A stretch of DNA of 64,000 nt from JAYPHU01 sp038127535 (GTDB lineage Bacteria; Pseudomonadota; Alphaproteobacteria; Rhodospirillales; UBA2165): positions 18,586 to 82,585 of the forward strand of contig JAYPHU010000016.1 in NCBI GenBank assembly GCA_038127535.1, in the 5' to 3' direction. Of this stretch, positions 1-8,620 are shown in pieces; the stretch's first letter is position 1; every line of letters begins with the position of its first letter. The position numbers and the translations under genes were made by a program. The notes under the pieces are model-generated. The model saw only the letters and a list, made by a program, of their open reading frames with translations. It had not been told where the DNA came from and made no database searches.

Positions 1-2627
1 CGCGCGATCGGCACCCGGTAGGGCGAACAGGACACATAATCGAGACCGACCGACTGGCAGAAATGCACGGAGGCCGGATCGCCGCCATGTTCGCCGCAGA
101 TGCCCAGCTTGATGTCCGGGCGGGTGGCGCGGCCACGCTCGGTGGCAAGCTTCACCAGTTCGCCGACGCCATCTCGGTCGACGGTGACGAACGGGTCTTT
201 TTCGTAGATGCCCTGGTCCGTGTAGCGTTCCAGGAAGGAGCCTGAATCGTCCCGGCTGAGCCCGAACGTGGTCTGGGTCAGATCGTTGGTGCCGAAGGAA
301 AAGAATTCCGCCCCCTCGGCGATCTGCCCGGCCATCAGCGCCGCGCGGGGCAATTCGATCATGGTGCCGGTGAGGTACGTCAATTCGGCGCCGGTCTCTT
401 CCGACACGTCCGCCGCCACCCGATCCACCATGTCTTTCAGGATGTCAAATTCCTGGCGCGTGCCGACCAGCGGGATCATTACCTCGGGCACGACCGTGTC
501 GCCGGTGTCCTTGCTGACGGCGGCGGCGGCCTCAAAGATCGCGCGGCACTGCATCTCGTAGATTTCCGGATACATGATGCCGAGCCGGCAGCCGCGAAGG
601 CCTAGCATCGGGTTCGATTCATGGAGCGCACTGGCCCGGGCCCGGACTTCGGCCACATCCGTGCAGGCGGCATCCGCCACCTCTGTCATTTCCTCGTCCT
701 TGGTAGGGAGGAATTCATGCAGCGGCGGGTCCAGCAGCCGGATGGTCACCGGCAGGCCCTTCATAATGTGGAACAGTTCGGTAAAGTCGCCCCGCTGATA
801 GGGGAGCAGTTTGGCGAGCGCGGCGCGGCGGCCATCTTCATCGCCGGCCAGGATCATTTCCCGCATATTGATGATGCGTTCCGGATCAAAGAACATGTGC
901 TCCGTCCGACACAGGCCAATGCCTTCAGCGCCGAACTTGATGGCGGTTTCGGCGTCTTCCGGAGTTTCGGCGTTGGTGCGCACGCCCATGGTGCGGATGT
1001 CATCCACCCAGGACATGAGCGTGCCGAAATCGCCGGTCAGCTCCGGCTGGATCGTATCGACCGAGCCCATCATCACTTCCCCGCGGGTGCCATCGATGGT
1101 GATCACGTCGCCGGCTTTCACATTCAGCCCGCCGGCGCTGAGCATTTGTTCATTGTAGTCGACGCGCAGATCACCGGCGCCCGCCACACACGGCCGGCCC
1201 ATGCCGCGGGCCACCACAGCGGCGTGACTGGTCATGCCGCCCCGCGTGGTCAGAATGCCTTCCGCCGCGTGCATGCCGCCGATATCCTCCGGGCTGGTCT
1301 CGACCCGGACCAGGATGACCCGTTCGCCCTTGGACGCCATCACTTCGGCATCGTCCGCCGAGAACGCCACCTTGCCCGACGCCGCGCCGGGGGACGCCGG
1401 CAGGCCCTTGCCCAGCACATTGCGGGGCGCATCCGGGTCCAGCGTCGGGTGCAGCAATTGATCAAGGGCAGCAGGATCGACCCGGCCTACGGCTTCTTCT
1501 TTGGTAATAAAGCCGGCCTCGGCCATTTCCACGGCGATTTTCAGCGCCGCCTTGGCGGTGCGCTTGCCGTTGCGGGTCTGGAGCATCCACAGCGTGCCGT
1601 CCTGCACGGTGAATTCCATATCCTGCATGTCCTTATAGTGGCCTTCCAGCTTCTCGCGGATTTCGCAAAGCTCGGCAAAGATGCGCGGCATGCTCTCTTC
1701 CATCGTCGGCAGATCCGTCTGGTTCTGGCTTTTCTCCGCAATGGTCAGGGGCTGCGGCGTACGGATACCGGCCACCACGTCCTCGCCCTGGGCGTTAATC
1801 AGGTATTCGCCATAGAAGGCGTTGTCGCCGTTGGACGGATTACGGGTGAAGCAAACGCCGGTCGCAGACGTGTCGCCCATATTGCCGAACACCATGGACT
1901 GCACGTTGACCGCCGTGCCCCATTCCTCGGGGATGTCGTGCAGCTTGCGGTAGATCTTCGCCCGGTCGTTCATCCAGCTGCCGAACACGGCGCTGATCGC
2001 GCCCCACAATTGATCGTGGGGGTCTTGGGGGAACGGTGCGCCCAGCTCTTCCTCCACCTTTTCGGCGAAAGCGGCGGCGACCTCTTTCCAGTCTTCCGCC
2101 GTCAGGTCCGTATCCATGTCCAGGTCCTTGTCTTCCTTGTGGTCGGCCAGGATGTCTTCGAAGTGATAATGCTCCACCCCCAGGACCACGTCGCCGTACA
2201 TCTGGATGAACCGGCGGTAGCTGTCATAAGCGAAGCGTTCGTCGCCGCTGGCCTTGGCCAGGCCCAAGACCGTCTGATCGTTCAGCCCTAAGTTCAGGAC
2301 CGTATCCATCATGCCCGGCATGGAGGCCCGGGCGCCGGAGCGCACGCTCACCAGCAGCGGATTTTCCGGATCGCCGAACTTGGCGCCCATGATCTCTTCG
2401 ATCTGGGCCAGCGCGGCGTTGATCTCGTCTTTCAGCGTGTCGGTATAGGTCTCCCCGTTTTGGGTGTAGTAGGTGCAGACCTCGGTGGTGATTGTGAAGC
2501 CCGGCGGCACCGGCAGGCCCAGGCTCGACATTTCGGCAAGGTTCGCGCCCTTGCCGCCCAACAGGTTGCGCATATCGGCGCGGCCCTCGGCGGAGCCGCC
2601 ACCGAAGGCATAAACGTGTTTACTCAA
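1..2627 (-). CDS. ppdK: Pyruvate, phosphate dikinase (3' end outside window)
   Basis: PPDK interconverts pyruvate + ATP + Pi with PEP + AMP + PPi in the cytoplasm. About 875 codons are present and only the last few tens are missing, since the read runs to the catalytic-Cys region (YVSCSPYRVP). Visible parts in order: the ATP-grasp start (LLGGKGANLAEM), SMPGMMDTVLNLGLND, the phospho-histidine site GGMTSHAAVVARGMGRPC, and the PEP/pyruvate TIM barrel ending with GICGEHGGDP. I chose the TTG at 2627-2625 as start. It follows AAGGAGGAGAG and its last two bases overlap the TGA of glyS, so the two genes look translationally coupled. The order glyQ-glyS-ppdK points to a housekeeping operon. The long open frames on the opposite strand are shadows. 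Confidence 0.95.
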   Translation of the reverse strand, partial: MSKHVYAFGGGSAEGRADMRNLLGGKGANLAEMSSLGLPVPPGFTITTEVCTYYTQNGETYTDTLKDEINAALAQIEEIMGAKFGDPENPLLVSVRSGARASMPGMMDTVLNLGLNDQTVLGLAKASGDERFAYDSYRRFIQMYGDVVLGVEHYHFEDILADHKEDKDLDMDTDLTAEDWKEVAAAFAEKVEEELGAPFPQDPHDQLWGAISAVFGSWMNDRAKIYRKLHDIPEEWGTAVNVQSMVFGNMGDTSATGVCFTRNPSNGDNAFYGEYLINAQGEDVVAGIRTPQPLTIAEKSQNQTDLPTMEESMPRIFAELCEIREKLEGHYKDMQDMEFTVQDGTLWMLQTRNGKRTAKAALKIAVEMAEAGFITKEEAVGRVDPAALDQLLHPTLDPDAPRNVLGKGLPASPGAASGKVAFSADDAEVMASKGERVILVRVETSPEDIGGMHAAEGILTTRGGMTSHAAVVARGMGRPCVAGAGDLRVDYNEQMLSAGGLNVKAGDVITIDGTRGEVMMGSVDTIQPELTGDFGTLMSWVDDIRTMGVRTNAETPEDAETAIKFGAEGIGLCRTEHMFFDPERIINMREMILAGDEDGRRAALAKLLPYQRGDFTELFHIMKGLPVTIRLLDPPLHEFLPTKDEEMTEVADAACTDVAEVRARASALHESNPMLGLRGCRLGIMYPEIYEMQCRAIFEAAAAVSKDTGDTVVPEVMIPLVGTRQEFDILKDMVDRVAADVSEETGAELTYLTGTMIELPRAALMAGQIAEGAEFFSFGTNDLTQTTFGLSRDDSGSFLERYTDQGIYEKDPFVTVDRDGVGELVKLATERGRATRPDIKLGICGEHGGDPASVHFCQSVGLDYVSCSPYRVPIA

Positions 2628-4717
2628 CGCTCTCCTCCTTCAATTTGAGAAAAGTCGGCGATCTGGTTCATGGAAGATCTGATCAGGCTCAACAGTTTCA
2701 ATCTATTCGCCCGGACGCCTGCATCGTCTGCATTAACGGTGACGTCATCGAAAAATTTATCGACCAGCGCGCGGGTTGACGCCAGTTCCCGCATCACGCC
2801 AGCAAAGTCTTCATCGTCCAAGGCGATTTTAACCTTCGGGGCTGATTCCACCAACGATTCATATAGCTCGGATTCCGCCTTTTCGCTCAACAACTTATCG
2901 TCGATGCCGTCTTCATGGTGATAATTGACATCGTCTTTTTTCTCTTCGATTCGCAAAATATTGGCGGCCCGCTTGTACGCCGTCAGCAGATTGGCCCCGT
3001 CGTCGGTCTCCAAAAACGCACCCAAAGCCTCGACCCGGGCCAAGAGACGGATCAGATCATCCTCCGCGCCGTCTTCACTTTTCTGCAGGAAGACAGCGGT
3101 GATCAGGTCATGGCGTACGCCCTGTTCACGCAAATGCACTTTCAGCCGGTCGGCGAAGAAGGACAACAAATCGGCAAGCTCGGCCTCGCCGTCTCTCTCC
3201 AGCCGGATATCCTGGCCCAGCAGCGAATTGATAAAGGTTTTCCTGAGCGGCAGGCGCAGTTTGTTCTCCACCACCAGCCGGATCACGCCCAGCGCGGCGC
3301 GGCGGAGCGCGAACGGGTCCTTGGAGCCGGTGGGTTTCTCATCAATCGCCCAGAAACCGACCAGCGTATCGATCTTGTCGGCCAGGGCCACGGCGACGCT
3401 GACCGGTGCGGTCGGGCAGGCATCCGACGGCCCCAAGGGCGAATAGTGCTCGGCGATGGCTTGGGCGACCTCGTCCGATTCCCCGTCATGCTGGGCGTAA
3501 TAGCGGCCCATGATGCCCTGAACTTCCGGAAACTCGGTGACCATGCCGGTGACCAGGTCCGCCTTGGCGAGCCGGGCGGCGGAGCGCACCTTGTCCTTGT
3601 CCGCGCCGATGACGCCGGCGATCTCCGCGGCCAGCGCCTGCACCCTGTCGACCTTTTCATCCAGGCTGCCCAGTTTGGCGTGGAAGGTGATGTCTTTCAG
3701 TTGCGGCGCGCATGACGCCAGGGATTGTTTCCTGTCCTGATCCCAGAAGAACTTGGCGTCGGCGAGACGCGCCCGCAGCACGCGCTCATTCCCGGCGACG
3801 ATGGCCGCGCCGCCGTCCGGGGTTTCCTTGTTGGCCACCAGGATGAACTTGTTGGCGAACGCGCCATCCTTGGTCTCCAGCGAGAAATACTTCTGGTTCT
3901 TGCGCATGGTCGCGGTCAGCACTTCCGGCGGCACGTCCATGAACTCGTCGTCGATGCCTCCCTTTAGGACCACTGGCCATTCCACAAGCCCGGCCACCTC
4001 GTCCAGCAATGCAGGATCGTCTCTGAGGACCAAACCCTCGTTGGCGGCGAGGGCCTCCGCATCCGCCTTGATCTTGGCCTTGCGGTCTTCCGGATCGATC
4101 AGGACAAAGCCCGTCTCCAGGGATTTTTTGTAGTCGGCAAAGTCTTTGACCGAGACCAATGCGTCGGTGAGGAACCGGTGGCCCTTGGTGTGGCGATCCG
4201 CCTCGAACGCGCCGAAGCTCACCGGCACCACGTCGCCATCGAACAGGCATAGAATACTGTGGATCGGCCTCACCCAGCGCTCCGCATAGTCGGCCCAGCG
4301 CATGGATTTTGGCCAGGGCAGCTTTTGCATGGCGTCTTCGATGACGTCTTTCAGCAACTCCGCCGTCGCCTGCCCCTTCTTCTCGATCACCGCGAAGTAG
4401 AACTCGCCCTTATCGGTTTCCCGCTTTTCCACCTGATCCAGGGTGAGCCCGATGGAGCCCAGGAACCCCTCCACCGCTTTTTCCGGCGCGTCCGTGCGCG
4501 GGCCCCGGCGTTCCTCGGAGATATCGGGCGTGCGCTCCGGCAATTTGTCTACGACGAGCGTCAGCCGCCGGGGCGTGGCGTATAAGTCGGCGCTGTCAAA
4601 TTCCAGACCGGCCGCTTTCAGCCCGTCGTTGACCAGCCGCTTCAGGTCAGCCGCCGCCTGGGCCTGCATTCGCGCGGGGATTTCCTCGGACAGGATTTCA
4701 AGAAGGAGTTCAGGCAT
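2624..4717 (-). CDS. glyS: Glycine--tRNA ligase beta subunit
   Basis: Beta subunit of the bacterial alpha2beta2 glycyl-tRNA synthetase. It supplies tRNA recognition and works with the alpha subunit encoded just upstream (glyQ). The protein is about 697 residues, usual for the family. It starts with the typical MPELLLEILSEEIPARM and carries the family stretches ARMQ...RRLTLVVDKLP and GVIRLVVENKLRLPL. I prefer the ATG at 4717 to the ATG six codons upstream because the family N-terminus begins there. The TGA stop overlaps the TTG start of ppdK. A GC-rich, hairpin-forming spacer of about 150 bases separates it from glyQ. Confidence 0.96.
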   Translation of the reverse strand: MPELLLEILSEEIPARMQAQAAADLKRLVNDGLKAAGLEFDSADLYATPRRLTLVVDKLPERTPDISEERRGPRTDAPEKAVEGFLGSIGLTLDQVEKRETDKGEFYFAVIEKKGQATAELLKDVIEDAMQKLPWPKSMRWADYAERWVRPIHSILCLFDGDVVPVSFGAFEADRHTKGHRFLTDALVSVKDFADYKKSLETGFVLIDPEDRKAKIKADAEALAANEGLVLRDDPALLDEVAGLVEWPVVLKGGIDDEFMDVPPEVLTATMRKNQKYFSLETKDGAFANKFILVANKETPDGGAAIVAGNERVLRARLADAKFFWDQDRKQSLASCAPQLKDITFHAKLGSLDEKVDRVQALAAEIAGVIGADKDKVRSAARLAKADLVTGMVTEFPEVQGIMGRYYAQHDGESDEVAQAIAEHYSPLGPSDACPTAPVSVAVALADKIDTLVGFWAIDEKPTGSKDPFALRRAALGVIRLVVENKLRLPLRKTFINSLLGQDIRLERDGEAELADLLSFFADRLKVHLREQGVRHDLITAVFLQKSEDGAEDDLIRLLARVEALGAFLETDDGANLLTAYKRAANILRIEEKKDDVNYHHEDGIDDKLLSEKAESELYESLVESAPKVKIALDDEDFAGVMRELASTRALVDKFFDDVTVNADDAGVRANRLKLLSLIRSSMNQIADFSQIEGGER

Positions 4718-4737
4718 TTTACCTATACCCCCCATCC

Positions 4738-4860
4738 GGCCTCAACGGGCCACCTTCCCCCGCAAGGGCGGAAGCGGGAAACTGCGGCGCATCGCCCTCC
4801 CCCCTCGCAGGGGAGGGTGCGGGGGCCGGGCGCAGCCCGGACAACGCGGGTGGGGGGGGG
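4738..4860. repeat. GC-rich intergenic hairpin element between glyQ and glyS
   Basis: The spacer between glyQ and glyS contains two clear inverted repeats. The first is an 8-bp stem, CCCTCCCC (4795-4802) with GGGGAGGG (4810-4817). The second is CCGGG/CCCGG around CGCAG (4826-4840). A G-run follows (about 4849-4860). It has no coding potential and looks like a dispersed REP-type element. Because it lies inside a likely operon it may affect mRNA stability or expression balance between the subunits; that is inference. Copies elsewhere in the genome cannot be checked here. Confidence 0.5.
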
Positions 4861-4874
4861 TGACGTCAAAACAC

Positions 4875-5765
4875 TCATCCCGCGTCCCCCTGGCTTTCAA
4901 TCCACTTCTCGCAGCAGCCTTTGGCGAGCGCCCGCACCCGCGCGATATAGGCCTGGCGTTCGGTCACGCTGATGACGCCGCGGGCGTCCAGCAAGTTGAA
5001 CCGGTGGGACGCCTTTATGCACTGATCATAGGCCGGCAGCGCCAGATCGGCGGCCAGTAGCGCCTCGCACTCTCTCTCCGCGTCCTCGAATTCCCGGGTC
5101 AGCATCGCCGTGTCGGCATGTTCGAAATTGTGGGCGGAGAATTCCTGTTCCGCCTGCAGGAACACGTCGCCGTATTTTGCGCCCTTCCCATTCCAGTCCA
5201 GGTCATAGACGTTTTCCACGCCCTGGATGTACATGGCGAGCCGCTCAAGCCCATAGGTCAGCTCGGCCGCCACCGGCGCGCAGTCGATGCCGCCCACCTG
5301 CTGGAAATAAGTAAACTGGCTGACTTCCATGCCGTCGCACCAGACCTCCCAGCCTAGGCCCCAGGCGCCCAGCGTCGGGCTTTCCCAGTCATCCTCGACA
5401 AAGCGGATGTCGTGGTGGTCCTTGTCGATGCCCAGCTCATAGAGGCTGTTGAGATACAGGTCCTGCACGTCCGGCGGGGACGGCTTCAGGATCACCTGGA
5501 ACTGATAATAGTGCTGCAGCCGGTTGGGGTTCTCGCCGTAGCGCCCGTCGGTCGGCCGCCGGGACGGCTGCACATAGGCGGCGTTCCACGGCTTGGGCCC
5601 GAGCGCACGCAAGGTGGTCGCCGGGTGAAACGTCCCCGCGCCCATTTCCATGTCATAGGGCTGCAGAATGACGCAGCCGTAATCGGCCCAATAGGCCTGT
5701 AATTTCAGGATCAGGGACTGAAAATCCACGCCCGACGCCTGAACTTTTTGGGGTTCGGTCCCCAT
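4875..5765 (-). CDS. glyQ: Glycine--tRNA ligase alpha subunit
   Basis: Catalytic alpha subunit of the tetrameric bacterial glycyl-tRNA synthetase, which activates glycine with ATP and charges tRNA-Gly. It has 296 residues, normal for GlyQ. Diagnostic stretches include FQSLILKLQAYWADYGCVI, LQPYDMEMGAGTFHPAT, QPSRRPTDGRYGENPNRLQ and GWEVWCDGMEVSQFTYFQQ, which together form the class II active site. The ATG at 5765 matches the family start closely enough to keep. It is first in the glyQ-glyS-ppdK set and is divergent from the methyltransferase gene at 5909, leaving a 143-bp region for promoters in both directions. Confidence 0.97.
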   Translation of the reverse strand: MGTEPQKVQASGVDFQSLILKLQAYWADYGCVILQPYDMEMGAGTFHPATTLRALGPKPWNAAYVQPSRRPTDGRYGENPNRLQHYYQFQVILKPSPPDVQDLYLNSLYELGIDKDHHDIRFVEDDWESPTLGAWGLGWEVWCDGMEVSQFTYFQQVGGIDCAPVAAELTYGLERLAMYIQGVENVYDLDWNGKGAKYGDVFLQAEQEFSAHNFEHADTAMLTREFEDAERECEALLAADLALPAYDQCIKASHRFNLLDARGVISVTERQAYIARVRALAKGCCEKWIESQGDAG

Positions 5766-5908
5766 CGTTCGTTCCAGTGATTTTTATGTGGAATTTGCTG
5801 GTGGGTTGATACTTGGACGAGCCCGGAGAATCAAGCGGGTTGGGCCGATTTATCGCGGCCGAAAATTTGATTGCCTTACGCCGCGAGTTGCCAATTTAAT
5901 AGCCCTTC

Positions 5909-6733
5909 ATGACAGACAAGGTCGATACCGCCAGCGCCCCCTATTTTGAGGGAATCTACGGCATGACTGCCAACCCCACCCGTCAGGTTTTCATGATAGG
6001 GCTCGTGTGGCGTGTGGCCCTGGACCTGGGCGGGCGGGGCATTGATATTCTGGAGGTAGGCTCCTGGGCCGGCGCCTCGGCGTTGACCTGGGGCCAGGCG
6101 CTGGAAATTCACAATGAGGGACGAGGGGCGCTGACCTGCATCGATGCGTGGCAGCCCTATTACGCCCAAGAGGAAATCCCCGACGACGTCAGCCAGGAGA
6201 TCAACGCCGCCCTCGAGACCAACGAACCGTATCAGATATTCTCCGACAATATGCGCTTTCTGCCGCCGGGCACCGACTTGAGGGTCCGGCGCGGCTGGTC
6301 AACAGACATCCTGCCAAGCTTGGCCGCGGAAACATACGACATTGTCTATTTGGACGGCGATCATTGTTACGCCGGCATCAGCGCCGATCTGGACAGCGGA
6401 TGCCGGCTCGTCCGGGACGGCGGCGTCATCTGCGGCGACGATCTGGAACTTCAGGGTCATCAGGTTGACGCATCCATTGCAGCCCAGCGGCCGAAGCTGG
6501 ATAAGCAGCGGGATGAGGCATCGGGCACCGTGTTCCATCCTGGCGTCACCCTCGCTGTGGCCGAACGGTTTGGGGAGGTGTCGGCCTGGAACGGTTTCTG
6601 GGCCATGCGAAAAGTGGCGGACAGCTGGCAGCGGGTGAACCTGCGGGGCATGCCGGCGCACTTCCCAAACCATCTATCACCCAAAAATCTGATGGGATTG
6701 AAGGCCTATCTGATGCAGCACGGGCTGATTTAA
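5909..6733 (+). CDS. Class I SAM-dependent methyltransferase (Methyltransf_24-like)
   Basis: A 274-residue protein with a Rossmann-type SAM site. Motif I is ILEVGSWAGAS (residues 48-57), an acidic residue follows in LTCIDAWQPYY, and IVYLDGDHCYAG resembles the acidic loop of the Methyltransf_24/cephalosporin hydroxylase-like families. The substrate cannot be told; members of this fold often act on glycans or small secondary metabolites. It stands alone: glyQ is divergent upstream and a VOC gene converges 8 bp downstream. No signal peptide or membrane segment is seen, so it is probably cytoplasmic. Confidence 0.75.
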   Translation: MTDKVDTASAPYFEGIYGMTANPTRQVFMIGLVWRVALDLGGRGIDILEVGSWAGASALTWGQALEIHNEGRGALTCIDAWQPYYAQEEIPDDVSQEINAALETNEPYQIFSDNMRFLPPGTDLRVRRGWSTDILPSLAAETYDIVYLDGDHCYAGISADLDSGCRLVRDGGVICGDDLELQGHQVDASIAAQRPKLDKQRDEASGTVFHPGVTLAVAERFGEVSAWNGFWAMRKVADSWQRVNLRGMPAHFPNHLSPKNLMGLKAYLMQHGLI

Positions 6734-6741
6734 AGCCGGCC

Positions 6742-7119
6742 TTACATAAACTCGATCAGCTCGACACGTTCGCCGTCGGGGCCGTCAAAGAACAACTGCC
6801 GGCTGCCCCGATCCTCAAAGATATTGAACGAAAACTCGACGCCTCGCTCTTCCAGCCGGGCCTTGGCGGCGTCGAAATCCGCAATCTCGAACGCCACATG
6901 GGCATTGCCGTAGACCGGCCCGTCCGCCGTCCCCCGTTCCGCCTGGGGCTGGAAGATGTGCACGACCGGAATGTCCCCGGCGTACATCCATTGCAGCGGG
7001 TTCTTGGCCTCCGGCGTCGCGCCGGCCGTGAGTCCCAGCACGTCCCGGTAAAACGCCACGGACGCGGTGATGTCCTGCGTCGCGACAGCGGTGTGATGGA
7101 CGTGGCGAATGTTGGTCAT
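6742..7119 (-). CDS. VOC/glyoxalase-superfamily protein
   Basis: A single-domain VOC protein of 125 residues. It opens with the family beta-strand HVHHTAVATQDITASVAFY followed by RDVLGL, and its second half has AHVAFEIADFDAAKARLEERG and ends FFDGPDGERVELIEFM. Candidate metal ligands are the His in HHTAV, the His in NAHVAFEI and the Glu in RVELIEF, as in glyoxalase I-like enzymes. The substrate is unknown; lactoylglutathione lyase-like or methylmalonyl-CoA epimerase-like activity are options. It ends 8 bp from the converging methyltransferase gene and follows a small zinc-ribbon membrane protein gene on the same strand. Confidence 0.8.
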   Translation of the reverse strand: MTNIRHVHHTAVATQDITASVAFYRDVLGLTAGATPEAKNPLQWMYAGDIPVVHIFQPQAERGTADGPVYGNAHVAFEIADFDAAKARLEERGVEFSFNIFEDRGSRQLFFDGPDGERVELIEFM

Positions 7120-7128
7120 GAGAATGGC

Positions 7129-7368
7129 CTAACCGGGCGGGTACGGGCAGTCGTCCTTGCCGCAGGCGCTTGAGCCATCCGGCACGTAATCGCCGCAGAC
7201 CGCGCAGGCCTCCATATCAACCGAGCCCTCGTCTTTTTCGACCGGCGCGTCGGTCCTTACCTTCTTGGCAGGCTTGCCGCGGGCAAAGACCTTAAAGCCG
7301 TACCAGACGGCGGCGATGATCGCCAACAGGACGATGATCTTGAGAGGGCTGAAACCAAACATGGCCAT
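7129..7368 (-). CDS. Small membrane-anchored zinc-ribbon protein (PP0621-like)
   Basis: A protein of 79 residues with one N-terminal hydrophobic segment (PLKIIVLLAIIAAVWYGFKVF), a basic linker (GKPAKKV) and a C-terminal cluster ACAVCGDYVPDGSSACG..DCPYPP. The Cys pairs suggest a zinc ribbon facing the cytoplasm. Similar small proteins are widespread in Proteobacteria and have no established function. The ATG at 7368 (or 7362) is preferred: the open frame runs 70 codons further upstream, but that part is read from an intergenic repeat and looks non-coding. Confidence 0.65.
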   Translation of the reverse strand: MAMFGFSPLKIIVLLAIIAAVWYGFKVFARGKPAKKVRTDAPVEKDEGSVDMEACAVCGDYVPDGSSACGKDDCPYPPG

Positions 7369-7429
7369 GGTTGTGCCCGCCGACAGCGTTTTCGTCAATG
7401 GATTGGTGTTGTTGCCCCCCATAGATCCG

Positions 7430-7710
7430 TCATGCGCGGACCGGACGGCTTTGCCGTCCGTGATCCGCTTACCCCTGTTGAAAGGAGGATGGGTCCACGG
7501 GTCAAGCCCGTGGATGACGGAGAAGAATGTTTGGGGGCGACGCGGGGAGAGCTGATTGGAGAATTCAATTAACCACAAAGTGCATGAAGTTCACGAAGGT
7601 CGGATTGGTCTCCGGCGGCTTCGTGTCCTTTGTGTCCTTCGTGTTTGAATAATATGGGTCCACGGGTCATACGCGGATCAAGTCCGCGCACAGGCCCCCG
7701 TGGATGACGA
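7430..7710. repeat. Composite intergenic repeat block (no gene 7369-7717)
   Basis: This 349-bp gap holds no credible gene but at least three repeat units. Two units share the outer palindrome ATGGGTCCACGGGTCA...CCGTGGATGACG: one at 7489-7520 with a short centre, the other at about 7653-7710 with an inserted inner palindrome (GCGGATCAAGTCCGC). Between them, at about 7570-7645, is an inverted pair built from ACCACAAAG..CACGAAGG and CTTCGTG..CCTTTGTG. A further palindrome, GGACGGC/GCCGTCC, lies at about 7443-7460. These look like dispersed hairpin elements of the chromosome. Confidence 0.6.
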
Positions 7711-7717
7711 ACAGGAG

Positions 7718-8578
7718 CTACAACCCGAACCTATTCCAGATCAGCCGTTCCTCGACGGCGGCGATCAGGTTATCGGCCCAGGCGCGGGTGTCCATCTGGG
7801 GCGCGGACCAGACGCCCATCTTCTGCTTGAGCCAGCCCTTGCGCTCCTCGACCGGCACGAACCGGGTCTTGTCGCCGAATTTTTCCTGCATCACGGCTGT
7901 AATTTCACCCAGCCCGTCCACCAGGCCCAAGTCCAATGCGCGTTTACCGGTCCAGAACGCCCCGGTGAACAGTTCGTCTTCCGGTGCTCTCAGCTTCTCA
8001 CCCCGGCGGGTGGTGACCAGATCGGTAAAGGTCTTGTAGACGTCTTGCTGCAGGTCCTTGAGCCGCGCCACGTCTTCCGGCTTTTCGTCCTGGAACGGAT
8101 CGAGCATACCCTTACTTTCGCCGGCGGTGTGCATCCGCCGCTCCACGCCGATCTTGCTCATCAACTCGGTAAAACCGAAGCCCGCGGAAATGACGCCGAT
8201 GGAGCCCACGACCGAGCTTTCATCGGCGTAAATCTCGTCCGCCGCGCAGGCCAGCATATAGCCGCCCGACGCCGCCACATCTTCGGCGAAGGCATAAACC
8301 GGAATGTCATTTTCCTCCGCCAGGGCGCGCACCCGCTTGAAAATCAGCGACGATTGCGCCGGGCTGCCGCCGGGGGAATTAATCTGCAAGGCGACGGCCT
8401 TAAGGTTTGAGAGCCCAAACGCGCGTTCCAGCGTACGCACCAGACCGGCGGCGGTCAGGCCCTGGCGGAGTGGCCCCCGCGCGCTGCCGATGACGCCGGT
8501 AAGCCGCACCACGGCGACCACCGGCTTCGGATTGCGAAAACCGGGCACCCGCCATTTTTCAAGGATTTGTCTGATCAT
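7718..8578 (-). CDS. sppA: S49-family peptidase (SppA-like, no membrane anchor)
   Basis: A 286-residue serine peptidase of the S49 (SppA/SohB) group, which degrades signal peptides or membrane-protein remnants. The Ser-Lys dyad is visible: Ser104 in VAASGGYMLA and Lys156 in GESKGMLDPF. INSPGGSP (residues 66-73) forms the clp-crotonase-like loop. The N-terminus (MIRQILEKWRVPGF) has no clear transmembrane helix, unlike the long E. coli SppA, so it may be peripheral or cytosolic. It is followed on the same strand, upstream in sequence, by the TrmN6-like gene 42 bp away. Confidence 0.88.
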   Translation of the reverse strand: MIRQILEKWRVPGFRNPKPVVAVVRLTGVIGSARGPLRQGLTAAGLVRTLERAFGLSNLKAVALQINSPGGSPAQSSLIFKRVRALAEENDIPVYAFAEDVAASGGYMLACAADEIYADESSVVGSIGVISAGFGFTELMSKIGVERRMHTAGESKGMLDPFQDEKPEDVARLKDLQQDVYKTFTDLVTTRRGEKLRAPEDELFTGAFWTGKRALDLGLVDGLGEITAVMQEKFGDKTRFVPVEERKGWLKQKMGVWSAPQMDTRAWADNLIAAVEERLIWNRFGL

Positions 8579-8620
8579 GTATAAAAGGTAGGCCGTCGTG
8601 TGCTCGGGCGCAACTGCCGC

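Noticed and set aside
621..2291. Long plus-strand open frame of 556 codons
   Set aside because: It is antisense to ppdK, whose motifs are clear. High G+C third positions create long mirror frames here and in many other places.
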